Source: Advenella kashmirensis W13003
GTDB lineage: Bacteria; Pseudomonadota; Gammaproteobacteria; Burkholderiales; Burkholderiaceae_B
Length of the DNA: 64,000 nucleotides
NCBI RefSeq assembly: GCF_000506985.1
Contig: NZ_KI650980.1
Span: 868,001-932,000 of the forward strand
Reading direction: 5' to 3'
The translations under genes and the position numbers were made by a program. The number at the start of each line of letters is the position of its first letter. Positions within the stretch are counted from its first letter, which is position 1. The notes beneath the pieces are model-generated. The model was not told the DNA's origin and made no database searches. It saw nothing but the letters and a program-made list of their open reading frames with translations. Positions 46,797 to 55,841 of this stretch are shown in pieces.

Positions 46797-47669
46797 TCAT
46801 AATGGATTTGCGCTGACTGCCACGTTAAGCAGGCGGCAGGCAGCCACGTAATGGGGTCGGTCAACCATTTGCCCATCTATGGAAACGGAACCGGCCTGGG
46901 GTGCTGCCTCGAAGGCAGCCACCACCTGACGGGCATAATCCAGTTCTGCCGATGACACTTGAAATACTTCGTTGATGATCGGAACCTGGTCAGGATGTAT
47001 CGCGGCCTTGGCCTTGAAACCGTCGCGTCGAGCCTGCTCGGCTTCCGCACGCAGTCCCTGGGTATCCCGAAAATTCGTATAGACGGCATCCACCGCAACC
47101 GCACGCGCCGCAGCGGCGGCGAGCAAGGTCATGGAGCGCGCCATTTGAAACAATGCCGTGTACTGCCCTGTCTCGCAACGATTGGCGGGTACGCTCATAT
47201 CGGTTGCCAGATCTTCGCCGCCCCAAAGCATGCCCCACAGGCGGCTTTCGGTCTGTCGTGGATAGGTGGGTAAATTGAGAACAGCAATCGCGCTTTCGGT
47301 CACCACCGGCAGCACCACGATAGAGCCGGTCTGAATCTGTTCACTTGCTTCCAGCTTGGTCAGGGCCGCATCCAGCGTGGCCAGGTCCTGGCCCCCCTCG
47401 CATTTGGGCAACATGATGCCATAGGGGCGCGCAGCCACCACCGCCGCCAGATCGTCCTGCAGCAGACCGGACGACAGCGAGTTGACGCGGACAAAAATCG
47501 GCAGCTCACGGTGGGCACGAACAAAGGCGCAGGTCACTTCACGTGCTTGTGCTTTTTCCGCTGCGGGTACGGCATCCTCAAGATCCAGGATTAATGCATC
47601 GGCTCCGCAAACAAGGCCTTTTTGCAGCTTTCGCTCATCGTGACCTGGAATAAAAAGCAGTGATCTCAT
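46797..47669 (-). CDS. HpcH/HpaI aldolase/citrate lyase beta-subunit-like (CitE) protein
   Basis: TIM-barrel enzyme of 290 residues. It has MRSLLFIPGHDERKLQKG, ADALILDLEDAVP with metal-binding acids, and GGEDLATDM. Lone CitE-like proteins can act as malyl-CoA or citramalyl-CoA lyases or thioesterases. The start at 47669 lies 1 base after the acyl-CoA dehydrogenase stop, so the genes are coupled. Cleavage of a hydroxyacyl-CoA would suit the pathway, but that is inference. Confidence 0.88.
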   Translation of the reverse strand: MRSLLFIPGHDERKLQKGLVCGADALILDLEDAVPAAEKAQAREVTCAFVRAHRELPIFVRVNSLSSGLLQDDLAAVVAARPYGIMLPKCEGGQDLATLDAALTKLEASEQIQTGSIVVLPVVTESAIAVLNLPTYPRQTESRLWGMLWGGEDLATDMSVPANRCETGQYTALFQMARSMTLLAAAAARAVAVDAVYTNFRDTQGLRAEAEQARRDGFKAKAAIHPDQVPIINEVFQVSSAELDYARQVVAAFEAAPQAGSVSIDGQMVDRPHYVAACRLLNVAVSANPL

Positions 47670-47670
47670 A

Positions 47671-48846
47671 TCAGAATGTTCCCTGGGACAGAAAGCCATC
47701 CACCGGATCAAAATCTTCCATCAATTTTTTTCCGACCAGATCTTTCAGCGTTTCCGTAGCGCCGCCACCAAGCGTACCGTAACGCACGCCGCGGTAAAAC
47801 CGCGAGACCGGATATTCGTCGGTGAAACCATAACCTCCATGCACCTGCAGTGCTTCACTGGTGACGCGAATGGCCATTTCGTTGACAAACATTTTGGCGA
47901 TCGCCGCTTCATGCGGATCAGGAAAAGGATTGGCGGTCAGGCAGGCACGGTACAGCAGGCTTCTTCCGGCTTCGATATCGCGGTACATTTCGGCCAGTTT
48001 CCAGCGAATACCCTGAAACTCGCCGACAGTTTTGCCAAAAATCGTACGATCTCGCACATACTTGATCGCTTCCTGGAAAGCGCCCTCGGCCAGTCCCAGG
48101 GATACGCTAGGGTTAAGACAGCGCTGCGTATTGAAGGCCGACAGCAGTTTTTTGAATCCACCCTCACGAAGGATCACGTTTTCCGCCGGCACTTCACAAT
48201 TTTCAAAACGAATTTCGGCCAGGTTCTCTCCACCCATGGTGTGATATCGCGCCGTCACACTGAATCCGGGCGTATTGCGATTGACCAGCACACATCCGAT
48301 ACCATCACGGCCCGGCTGGTTGTCGATGCGACTGAAGACCACGAACCACTCGGCTTCATCTGCACGGCTGATCAGCGTCTTGACACCGTTCACCACCGCA
48401 CGATCACCCTTCATGGTGGTATTTGTTTTGTAATTGGGTACATCGGTGCCGGCATGCGGCTCCGTCATGCAGACCGCCAGCAACGCCTCGCCGGTGCACA
48501 CTTTGGGAAGAATCTCCTTCTTCATGCTTTCCGGTGCAAAATTGGTAATCACGCGGACCTGTACGCCGACCTCACCCATCAGGGCCATGGCGGTCACATA
48601 ACATACCTTCGACACTTCCTCGATGACCAGGGCAGTATCAAAAACAGACATATCCGAACCGCCGTATTGCTCGGGAATAGACATGCCCAGAACTCCAATA
48701 TCGGCCAGGTCTTTCATGTTCTGCATGGGGAACGTACCATCCAGGTAATCCATCGCCCTCCCCTGGAATTTGTCGCGAGCCAGTTCCCGCACCGTACCCA
48801 CCAGCGCACGCTGTTCAGATGTCAGTTGTAATTTCGGATTTGTCAT
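47671..48846 (-). CDS. Acyl-CoA dehydrogenase
   Basis: FAD enzyme of 391 residues that makes a 2,3-enoyl-CoA. Recognisable parts are SIPEQYGGSD, AVCMTEPHAGTD, ARDRTIFGK-type RDRTIFGKTVGEFQ, and QVHGGYGFTDEYPVSRFYR. The position that holds the base Glu in medium-chain enzymes reads TLGGGATE, so a different residue may be used. The start at 48846 has GGGGAG upstream; the open frame continues to 49056 without support. It precedes the CitE-like gene. Confidence 0.92.
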   Translation of the reverse strand: MTNPKLQLTSEQRALVGTVRELARDKFQGRAMDYLDGTFPMQNMKDLADIGVLGMSIPEQYGGSDMSVFDTALVIEEVSKVCYVTAMALMGEVGVQVRVITNFAPESMKKEILPKVCTGEALLAVCMTEPHAGTDVPNYKTNTTMKGDRAVVNGVKTLISRADEAEWFVVFSRIDNQPGRDGIGCVLVNRNTPGFSVTARYHTMGGENLAEIRFENCEVPAENVILREGGFKKLLSAFNTQRCLNPSVSLGLAEGAFQEAIKYVRDRTIFGKTVGEFQGIRWKLAEMYRDIEAGRSLLYRACLTANPFPDPHEAAIAKMFVNEMAIRVTSEALQVHGGYGFTDEYPVSRFYRGVRYGTLGGGATETLKDLVGKKLMEDFDPVDGFLSQGTF

Positions 48847-48937
48847 GTTGTACTCCCCTGCTTGAAAATAAAATATTGAAATCTCTGCCCTCACAATTGA
48901 GGCAATGTGTTTTAACGATGTGTAATAGATAAAGAGA

Positions 48938-49720
48938 TCACTCGACCACACTCGTAAATGTGGGAGGACGTTTTTCGGCAAAAGCGGCCAAGCCTTCAGC
49001 GTAATCTGCCGAACCGAGGATTGAAGGCAGCGCTGCTCGCTCCATGCGCAATGCATCTTCCAGCGGTCGCTCTATCCCGCGATATACCAGTCTTTTGATT
49101 TGATCCATGGCCGGCGCAGACCGTCCTGCCAGCAGGTTGGCGAACTCGTGGGCTCGCGCTTCCAGTTGATCCTGTTCGATAACTTCGTTGACCAGCCCAA
49201 TCGAAAGCGCATACTCGCTGCTCACGGGCTCGCCGCTGAGCATCATTTGCAGAGCGCGACTGACGCCCACCAGTCGCGGCAACCGTTGTGTGCCGCCCGC
49301 TCCCGGGAACGCGCCGACCCGGCTCTCGGTCAATCCAAGAGAAATACCGCTGGCTGCAAAACGCAGATCACATCCCATGGCAAGCTCCAGCCCGCCACCC
49401 AGCGCCACGCCATTCATTACGGCGATGCTGACAAAGCGTGCCTCTGCTATGGCGTTCACAACATCGTTGATACCTGCGTTATGATCCAGACGCTCGTAAA
49501 AATTCATCTCGGCTCGTTGCTTAAGATCGGCGCCGGCGCAAAAACCACGCCCACTGCCCCGTATCAGGACGACGCGCGCATTTCGTCTTGCAACATCGCG
49601 AATCGCCAGCCTGAATTCGATCACTGTTTCTTTGCCAAGCGCATTCATGCGATCCGGACGATTCATCCAGATCTCATAAACATGCTCGCCAAGATTCTTA
49701 ACAACAATTTCGCTGCTCAT
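48938..49720 (-). CDS. Enoyl-CoA hydratase/isomerase
   Basis: Crotonase-fold enzyme of 260 residues. The oxyanion-hole segment is GFCAGADLK, and the two catalytic Glu positions appear in ALGGGLELAMGCDLR and LTESRVGAFPGAGGTQRLP. It would hydrate the product of the acyl-CoA dehydrogenase next to it. Its start overlaps the acetyl-CoA hydrolase/transferase gene by 4 bp. Confidence 0.93.
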   Translation of the reverse strand: MSSEIVVKNLGEHVYEIWMNRPDRMNALGKETVIEFRLAIRDVARRNARVVLIRGSGRGFCAGADLKQRAEMNFYERLDHNAGINDVVNAIAEARFVSIAVMNGVALGGGLELAMGCDLRFAASGISLGLTESRVGAFPGAGGTQRLPRLVGVSRALQMMLSGEPVSSEYALSIGLVNEVIEQDQLEARAHEFANLLAGRSAPAMDQIKRLVYRGIERPLEDALRMERAALPSILGSADYAEGLAAFAEKRPPTFTSVVE

Positions 49721-51024
49721 TGAAACCCCTGTGCTTTTTTCATTTCCTGTACTTGCGCCAGTAAGGCGTCACGGTGCGCCGGATGCGCAATGGCGATCAG
49801 ACGCTGCACCCGCTCCTGCAGGGAACAACCCTGTAAATGCGCCACGCCGTACTCGGTCACAACGATGTCCACATCTCCGCGCGAAGTGGTCACCGGCCGC
49901 ATACCCAATGAAGCGACCAGTCTGGAATGTTTGCCGTCCGACGTCGCGGATGGGATCGCGATAATGGAACGCCCGCCCGGCGATAATGTGCCAGCCCTGA
50001 CAAAATCGGCATGCCCGCCCAATGCGCCCAAATAACGATTTCCAGCAACCTCTGCATTGATCTGCCCCGTCAAATCGATTTCAATCGCCGAGTTAATCGT
50101 ATGAAAACGTTGCAGCGCCTCGGCAGTTGTCAGGCTATGCGTATACTCTGCACTGCGCAACGACACCAGACCGCTCTGTTGCGCAAAATCGCGCAGGCGT
50201 TGTGTACCAAACAGGCCGCCAGTCACGCTCAGACCTGCATCGCATCCCTTATGGGCGTTCGTGACCACCCCTTTTTCAACCATCGTGACCAGCACATCGG
50301 AAACCACGCCACTGTGTACGCCCAACTCCCGATGATCACAAAGCGCATGCGCCACTGCGGTCGGCAACGTTCCGACACCCATTTGCACGGTGGCCCGGTC
50401 GGGAACCAGTGCAGCAACCTGCAGCGCCACTTGACGTTCCACCTCGGAGGGTTTCGGATCCGGCATATCCAGAATGTGATCATCGCCGTCGACAAGAATG
50501 TCGATATCGGCCGCGTCAACCAGCGCATCGTTGCCCATCCTGGGCAGTGCGGGGTTGACAATGGCAATGACCAGCCGCGCGCGATCAATCATGGCCTGGA
50601 TAAAATCAGCGATGACGCCAAGCGAATACTTGCCGCCCGGCATCGGAACCACTTGAATAAGGACAATGTCAATCCGTAGCGCTCCCGACCTGAACAACCG
50701 TGGAAGCGCACTGACATGCGATGGAAAAATGCGGGCACATCCCGTCACTTTGCGGGCCGTACCCGCGCCGTTCAGCGCATGAAACTGGAAATTGTCAGAT
50801 AGCCCCTGGTCCAGCGTGTCAGAGACACTCAGTCCGAAAAGCAGCGCACATGGAGGCAGCCCGGCACGCTGCGAAACCAGCTTCTCCGTTAATGCCCGTG
50901 GTTCTCCCGGTCCTTGGGGCCACCCAATCACATCGTCGGCCCGGACATAATCCGCAAAACGAAATTGCGCCAGCGACTGCTTTGACACTTTCCCGCTGGC
51001 GGTGGCACGATTTTTGTGGGACAT
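49717..51024 (-). CDS. Acetyl-CoA hydrolase/CoA-transferase family protein (class I)
   Basis: Enzyme of 435 residues related to 4-hydroxybutyrate CoA-transferase and acetyl-CoA hydrolase. It has VQMGVGTLPTAVAHAL and the catalytic Glu region NSAIEIDLTGQINAE, and ends with VTEYGVAHLQGCSLQERVQRL. It is the first gene of the minus-strand CoA block and divergent from a LysR gene. A GTGGGACATAATG-type start context is seen. It may swap CoA from acetyl-CoA to the pathway acid. Confidence 0.9.
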   Translation of the reverse strand: MSHKNRATASGKVSKQSLAQFRFADYVRADDVIGWPQGPGEPRALTEKLVSQRAGLPPCALLFGLSVSDTLDQGLSDNFQFHALNGAGTARKVTGCARIFPSHVSALPRLFRSGALRIDIVLIQVVPMPGGKYSLGVIADFIQAMIDRARLVIAIVNPALPRMGNDALVDAADIDILVDGDDHILDMPDPKPSEVERQVALQVAALVPDRATVQMGVGTLPTAVAHALCDHRELGVHSGVVSDVLVTMVEKGVVTNAHKGCDAGLSVTGGLFGTQRLRDFAQQSGLVSLRSAEYTHSLTTAEALQRFHTINSAIEIDLTGQINAEVAGNRYLGALGGHADFVRAGTLSPGGRSIIAIPSATSDGKHSRLVASLGMRPVTTSRGDVDIVVTEYGVAHLQGCSLQERVQRLIAIAHPAHRDALLAQVQEMKKAQGFQ

Positions 51025-51112
51025 AATGGCTCTTGAAATTCTGGTTCTGGATCAATAAGCAAACACCGGGTTCCTCATGCCATACGGCAATTGAATCGGA
51101 CGCTTTGCAAGT

Positions 51113-51132
51113 TTGATTTAGTGTAGAATCAA
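51113..51132. promoter_or_regulatory. Inverted repeat in the LysR / CoA-block divergent gap
   Basis: TTGATT-TAGTGTAG-AATCAA, a perfect 6-bp inverted repeat with 8-base spacer, lies about 90 bp before the acetyl-CoA transferase start and 165 bp before the LysR start. The form suits a LysR recognition site. No other gene is seen in 51025-51296. Confidence 0.45.
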
Positions 51133-51296
51133 GTTCGCATACTGGTCCATGGCGATTTTTAGGACGCCGTGTCCTTGTTTTCCGAACCCTGAAAATTTCG
51201 CTTGTGTTTCAACAGACCTGACTCAGAAATCAGTGCAGCACGACCAGTATTTGATATTTATAGAATCATTAAAATAAATACAGGAGTCATGACCTC

Positions 51297-52202
51297 ATGC
51301 TGATTGATCTCGCTCAGTTGCGCACGTTCGTTGGAGTCGCAGAGGAAGAGCATCTCACCCGCGCTGCAGAGCGACTGCATATGAGTCAGTCTGCCGCGAG
51401 CGCACACGTGCGCGCCATAGAAGAAAATCTGGATATCGAGCTGTTCATACGAACCAATCGAAGTCTGAAACTGACCAGCGCGGGCGAGCTTCTGCTTGGT
51501 CGGGCTCGTGATTTGTTGAATGACGCGAACGCATTTAACGCGTTTGCCCGCGAACTGCGCGGCAAAATGGAAGGCAAGCTCGTCGTCAGCTCCAGCAGCG
51601 ATCCAAGTGTCAGCCGTGTCGCACAAATCGTAGCCGCCATGCATCGCCTGCATCCGCTAGTGCAAATTGATCTGCGCGCCAGGCAGTCCGCTGGCACGCG
51701 CCAGGAACTCAAAACTGGCGAACTGGACGTGGGAGTTATGCTGGGCCCTTCTCTGGACCCAAGCCTGATCCATTACGAACTGACAAAAATCAGCTTTCGG
51801 ATTGTGGGACCGGTCGAATGGAAGGAACAGATTCAGAGTGCGGACTGGAAAACGCTTGCCGCCATGCCCTGGATCACGCCCATGGATAGTAGCAGAGCCT
51901 ATTCCGACATGCTTGCCGGGCTTTTTGAAACGCGCGGGCTGAAACTGAATACGGCCGTTCGCTTTGACAACTCTTCCCTGGCCCGCTCCATGCTGCTTTC
52001 CGGTATGGGCCTCATGCTGATGCGCGAGGAACACGCGCTTGAAGATGAAGCTGAAGGTATTCTTACCATTTCACCGCTGGGCACTACAGAACTTCCCCTG
52101 TTTATTGCGCATCAGGCCAGCCGTAAAAAGGACCCGTTGATTGTCGGGTTTATGGAAGCAGCAAGGCAGGTCTGGCCGGGTCTGAAACCTTCAGTGGTGT
52201 AG
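51297..52202 (+). CDS. LysR-family regulator, divergent from the CoA block
   Basis: Regulator of 301 residues. The winged helix reads HLTRAAERLHMSQSAASAHVRAIEENL (shown as HLTRAAERLHMSQSAASA then HVRAIEENL), and the effector domain starts near residue 90 with GKLVVSSSSDPSVSRVAQ. It is divergent from the acetyl-CoA transferase gene, so it most likely controls the long minus-strand block. Ahead of its ATG, AGGAG is followed by a four-codon frame ATG ACC TCA TGC TGA whose start is closer to the site; translation of the two may be linked. Confidence 0.9.
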   Translation: MLIDLAQLRTFVGVAEEEHLTRAAERLHMSQSAASAHVRAIEENLDIELFIRTNRSLKLTSAGELLLGRARDLLNDANAFNAFARELRGKMEGKLVVSSSSDPSVSRVAQIVAAMHRLHPLVQIDLRARQSAGTRQELKTGELDVGVMLGPSLDPSLIHYELTKISFRIVGPVEWKEQIQSADWKTLAAMPWITPMDSSRAYSDMLAGLFETRGLKLNTAVRFDNSSLARSMLLSGMGLMLMREEHALEDEAEGILTISPLGTTELPLFIAHQASRKKDPLIVGFMEAARQVWPGLKPSVV

Positions 52203-52235
52203 CGTAGTCACGCCTTCAGCATGGAGGCTGTTCGT

Positions 52236-53714
52236 TCACTGGACGGGCTGCACGATCGCGGCAATGTCGCGACCGATGTCATTTGATTGCTCAATATCAA
52301 GAATCAGAGCGAGTAATTTTTTCAGACTGGTCTCGTCCATTGCATTACGCCCTTGGTTCAGGTACTTCTCCTGAAGTGCCGAATCGCTGAGCGACATTTC
52401 CGCCTGATCTTCCTTGCTTGCACGCAGCACCTGCTGTTGCTGTTCTGCGTGCTTTATCGTGATGACACAGTCGGTAACCTCCAGCATATCATCAGCCACC
52501 AGCGCTATTTTCTGTCTCATCGCCCGTATCTCGGGGTCATCGATCTGCTTTTGCTGCAAACCATCAATACCCAATGGCAGACCCAGAATTGACAATGCAA
52601 TCCAGTGTTGGGCACTCACAATCGCAGCAAACATATCCTTAGGTTGCGGATCATCCACCAGTGTTTTTGTTTTGGAGCTCACCTGCACCTGAACCTCCTG
52701 TACTTGATTATTGGTCATAGTCGGCAACGCTGCGCGGCTCAGAACATTCAACAATGGATGAATTACCACCCCACACGGATACGGTTTATAGGACACACGT
52801 TCAATTTCAAAATCCGTACCCAGGCTGGCGAAAGCCGCTCGCCAGTCGGCACCCGGCGCATAAGCGGCAATCAATCCGCGCTTGCCGCTTATCACGTCGG
52901 CGGTGCAGGTGAATCCCGCCTGTGCAAGCAATGCCGCATGCAAACCGTCCCTGGCGGCGAATGCAGGCACGACCATTCCTGACATGGCACCATGTGTCGC
53001 CCGCAGACCCGCAGCTTGTGTCGCAGCCAGGCCAATGGCCCACCCTGTCACGGCACGATTCGCACGCAGCACCATGGCGCCCGCCGCTGCTGCGCCTACC
53101 GGCCCTGTAATTCCCGTCAAATAGAGGCCAAAGTTGGGTTTCGGTGCATAGCGCGTTAAGGCATTAGCCAATTTGCACGACACTTCCAGCCCTGCCGTCA
53201 ATGCGGTCAGAAAATCTTTTCCTGAAATTTTGTGACCATTGTGCGCAAGCGCCAGCAATGCAGAAGCGACCGGCCCGGTTGGATGGGTAATCGTCGGGAC
53301 GTGAGTATCGTCAAAGGCATAGACGGCAGAACTCAGACAAGTCAAAAATGCTGCATCTGTTGCAGATGTCAGTGTCTGCATACCGTATACCGGCGTCATT
53401 CCGGCCGCCACTGTCTGCGCGGCAAGACCCACCGGATCGGACCGAGCGGCACCCAATGTACAGCCAAACCAGTTAATCAATGCTCGCTTGCTTTCATGTG
53501 TGATTGCCGCGGGAAGCTCTTCAAAGCGTCTCTGCCCAATTCCATCCAACACCATGTCGGTTGCAGTCGCTCGCTCATCTGAATTCAGATATTTAGTTTT
53601 ATCCGATTCTGACCGCATGTTGTTGATTTTGGAGGTTTGCGCACCAGCGGAATGGGCAACGGAGAAAGGGAGCGCAGCGGCACTCAGTAATAAACTTCTG
53701 CGGTTGATTTTCAT
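52236..53714 (-). CDS. MmgE/PrpD-family protein with N-terminal signal peptide
   Basis: Protein of 492 residues. The core has AINWFGCTLG-type LINWFGCTLGAARSDPVG, AFDDTHVPTITHPTG and RVSYKPYPCGVVIHP, all MmgE/PrpD elements. Unlike most relatives, it begins MKINRRSLLLSAAALPFS, a hydrophobic signal with paired arginines, followed by HSAGAQ. Export to the periplasm is therefore likely. The start at 53714 follows AAAGGA; the frame extends to 53756. It is divergent from a Bug gene. Confidence 0.85.
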   Translation of the reverse strand: MKINRRSLLLSAAALPFSVAHSAGAQTSKINNMRSESDKTKYLNSDERATATDMVLDGIGQRRFEELPAAITHESKRALINWFGCTLGAARSDPVGLAAQTVAAGMTPVYGMQTLTSATDAAFLTCLSSAVYAFDDTHVPTITHPTGPVASALLALAHNGHKISGKDFLTALTAGLEVSCKLANALTRYAPKPNFGLYLTGITGPVGAAAAGAMVLRANRAVTGWAIGLAATQAAGLRATHGAMSGMVVPAFAARDGLHAALLAQAGFTCTADVISGKRGLIAAYAPGADWRAAFASLGTDFEIERVSYKPYPCGVVIHPLLNVLSRAALPTMTNNQVQEVQVQVSSKTKTLVDDPQPKDMFAAIVSAQHWIALSILGLPLGIDGLQQKQIDDPEIRAMRQKIALVADDMLEVTDCVITIKHAEQQQQVLRASKEDQAEMSLSDSALQEKYLNQGRNAMDETSLKKLLALILDIEQSNDIGRDIAAIVQPVQ

Positions 53715-54281
53715 GTATGTCCTTTGGATAGAATCAATTGCGTCTCTGTTTTTCACAAATGACGCTTATCTGTCATCACAGCTCGAACAAGCTCGTCGCG
53801 ACTTTGCGTTACCCGGGAGTTTCTGGTGTGCTTGCTGCTTCCTATCGCATCTGCCAGTTGCTGGCATTCTCGGTGCCCGCTTTTCAGAATCCGTCGAGGT
53901 TCTGAATATGCTGCTTGTGATTTATGCGGTCAATTTCGGGAAAACCATCATGTGCCATACATACTGCAGTTCAGCAATTGAAATACTCTTCTCAAGTGCC
54001 TGAAATAACAGGATAAAAAAATGACCGTTCTCGCGAGAAAACGATTGTACGGATTATCGGGACACGGAGAGCACAAAAGGCGCATGGACGGCAACGCTTT
54101 AGGTTTTTAGAATCAGTTCGTTGTTTCCCACTGAGCCGTCCACTTTATCTCGAGTCCACCTCTCAAGCCACCACTGTGAAAAATCAACAAACTAAAAGTA
54201 TCTTGCGTAACCGTGTCCTGTAATTGAAATATTCGAAAAGTATGTGACTAAATTTACTAAAAGAATTAAAGGAGACTATAC
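53715..54281. other. Intergenic gap without recognised gene
   Basis: A 567-bp stretch between the divergent exported MmgE/PrpD and Bug genes. An open frame on the plus strand (53488-54003) is an antisense extension of the MmgE region with no family signs. A 29-codon ATG frame at 54021 has no ribosome binding site. AT-rich sequence from 54180 to 54270 probably holds the Bug promoter, but no clear boxes were found. Confidence 0.5.
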
Positions 54282-55280
54282 ATGTCCAGATTGATCAATA
54301 CAGATTTTTGGTGCCGCTGCCTGAGCACTATGATTTTGGCGACGCTAACCGTATTGGCAGGAACATCGTCAGTTCAGGCCAAATGGCCAATGGATAAACC
54401 CATGACGCTGATAGTGGGATGGCCTCCCGGTTCAAGCTTTGATGTGGTTGCACGAATTATCGCAAATGGCATTCATAAAAAATATGGCAATACCGTGGTT
54501 GTAGAAAACCGTAGCGGCGCGTCAGGCAATATTGCGCAAAGCCATGTAGCTCGCTCCAAACCTGATGGATACACATTCATCGTTACTACACCTGGACCCG
54601 CCGCTAACAACATACTGACGTTTAAGTCGCTCCCATACGACCCACTGACCGACTTTACTTTTATATCTGTCACCAATAAAGATCCGTCTGTTCTGGTAGT
54701 GCGCAACAATTTGCCGGTAAACAATCTCAAAGAGTTTATTCAGTATGCAAAAGCCAACCCGGGAAAGGTACAAATGGGCAGTCCGGGCACCGGATCATAT
54801 TCGCATATGACCCAACTGGCGTTACAGGACATGGCAAAAGTCGAGTTCAATATTGTTCCTTACCGGGGCCCGCCGCAAGTACTCCAGGATCTTTTGGGTG
54901 AACGGCTTGATGCCGGGATGGGATTGGTAGGCAATTACATGCCTCAAATCAAATCAGGAAAACTGAAAGTTCTGGTGGTGTTCAGTGAACATCGAGACCA
55001 AAAATTGCCCGACATACCCACAGCCATCGAGGAGGGATATGCTTTCTCTTCTCAGCCATGGACCGGAATAGAAGGTCCTAAAGCGCTTCCGGAAAATATC
55101 GTGAAAGACATGAACCAGACGCTCAGGGAAATTTTGTCAAATAAAGCGGTAATAGAGAAATTAGCTGCGCTTGGCATGACTGCCGCCCCATCAACGCCTG
55201 AGGAATTTGAAGCACTGGTGAAGGCAGAGGTAGATAAATGGCGTCCCATCGTTAACAAATACAAGATATCGGCAGATTAA
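54282..55280 (+). CDS. Bug/TctC-family periplasmic solute-binding protein
   Basis: Protein of 332 residues with a signal peptide ending near TSSVQA-KWPMDKP. Bug elements TLIVGWPPGSSFDVVAR and PDGYTFIVTTPG are visible. An AAAGGAGA site precedes the start. It is followed 86 bp later by a carboxymuconolactone-decarboxylase-like gene on the same strand, suggesting that the ligand is an aromatic-derived acid. Confidence 0.92.
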   Translation: MSRLINTDFWCRCLSTMILATLTVLAGTSSVQAKWPMDKPMTLIVGWPPGSSFDVVARIIANGIHKKYGNTVVVENRSGASGNIAQSHVARSKPDGYTFIVTTPGPAANNILTFKSLPYDPLTDFTFISVTNKDPSVLVVRNNLPVNNLKEFIQYAKANPGKVQMGSPGTGSYSHMTQLALQDMAKVEFNIVPYRGPPQVLQDLLGERLDAGMGLVGNYMPQIKSGKLKVLVVFSEHRDQKLPDIPTAIEEGYAFSSQPWTGIEGPKALPENIVKDMNQTLREILSNKAVIEKLAALGMTAAPSTPEEFEALVKAEVDKWRPIVNKYKISAD

Positions 55281-55366
55281 TACGAATCCATTTGCAGACG
55301 GCGTTCTACTACGGGTCTGCAAATGCGCGAGCGTAAATCTGAACATTCTAACCAGGAGAAGATTAC

Positions 55367-55774
55367 ATGACCGACAGCCCATTACGCGTAAAAGGACGTG
55401 AAATGCGTCGTAAACTTGTTGGGAAAGCCTATGCGGACAGACTGGACAAAGAAGTTTACGATGATCCTGTCATGGAAAAATTTGGTGAACTGACACAGGA
55501 AATGCTCTTTGGCACGCTATGGTCTCGACCGGGCATTGATTTGAAAACCCGTACTCTTGTATGCGTCGTGTCCGATACTGCCACCGGGAGATTTCCCGAG
55601 TTGAAAGTGCACATACGGTTTGCACGTAATCACGGCTGGACAGAAGATGAATTGGTGGAAGTGCTTTTGCATCTGCTTGGCTATCTCGGCGCGCCGCTCG
55701 TTCGCGAAGCTCTCATCGCAGCCCGGGAAGTTTTCGCGGAACTGCATGCTGAATCAGGTGACACGCCGAAGTGA
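55367..55774 (+). CDS. Carboxymuconolactone decarboxylase family protein
   Basis: All-helical protein of 135 residues of the PcaC/AhpD superfamily. It has GTLWSRPGIDLKTRTLVCVVSD, shown as GTLWSRPGIDLKTR and TLVCVVSD, then FPELKVHIRFARNHGWTEDELVEVLLH. The AhpD-type CxxC is absent, so it belongs with decarboxylases rather than peroxidases. An AGGAGAAG site precedes the start. It probably acts with the Bug protein upstream and may serve the exported MmgE/PrpD route. Confidence 0.88.
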   Translation: MTDSPLRVKGREMRRKLVGKAYADRLDKEVYDDPVMEKFGELTQEMLFGTLWSRPGIDLKTRTLVCVVSDTATGRFPELKVHIRFARNHGWTEDELVEVLLHLLGYLGAPLVREALIAAREVFAELHAESGDTPK

Positions 55775-55841
55775 ATCTGGCAGTACAAAGGGGCACACTG
55801 TCATGCGACACATCGAGTTTTTTCTGCAATAACAGTAAACC

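Noticed and set aside
53488..54003. Plus-strand open frame before the Bug gene
   Set aside because: Mostly antisense to the exported MmgE/PrpD gene, no ribosome binding site, no recognisable domain.
54021..54110. 29-codon ATG frame in the MmgE/Bug gap
   Set aside because: No ribosome binding site and no sign of conservation that can be judged from sequence.
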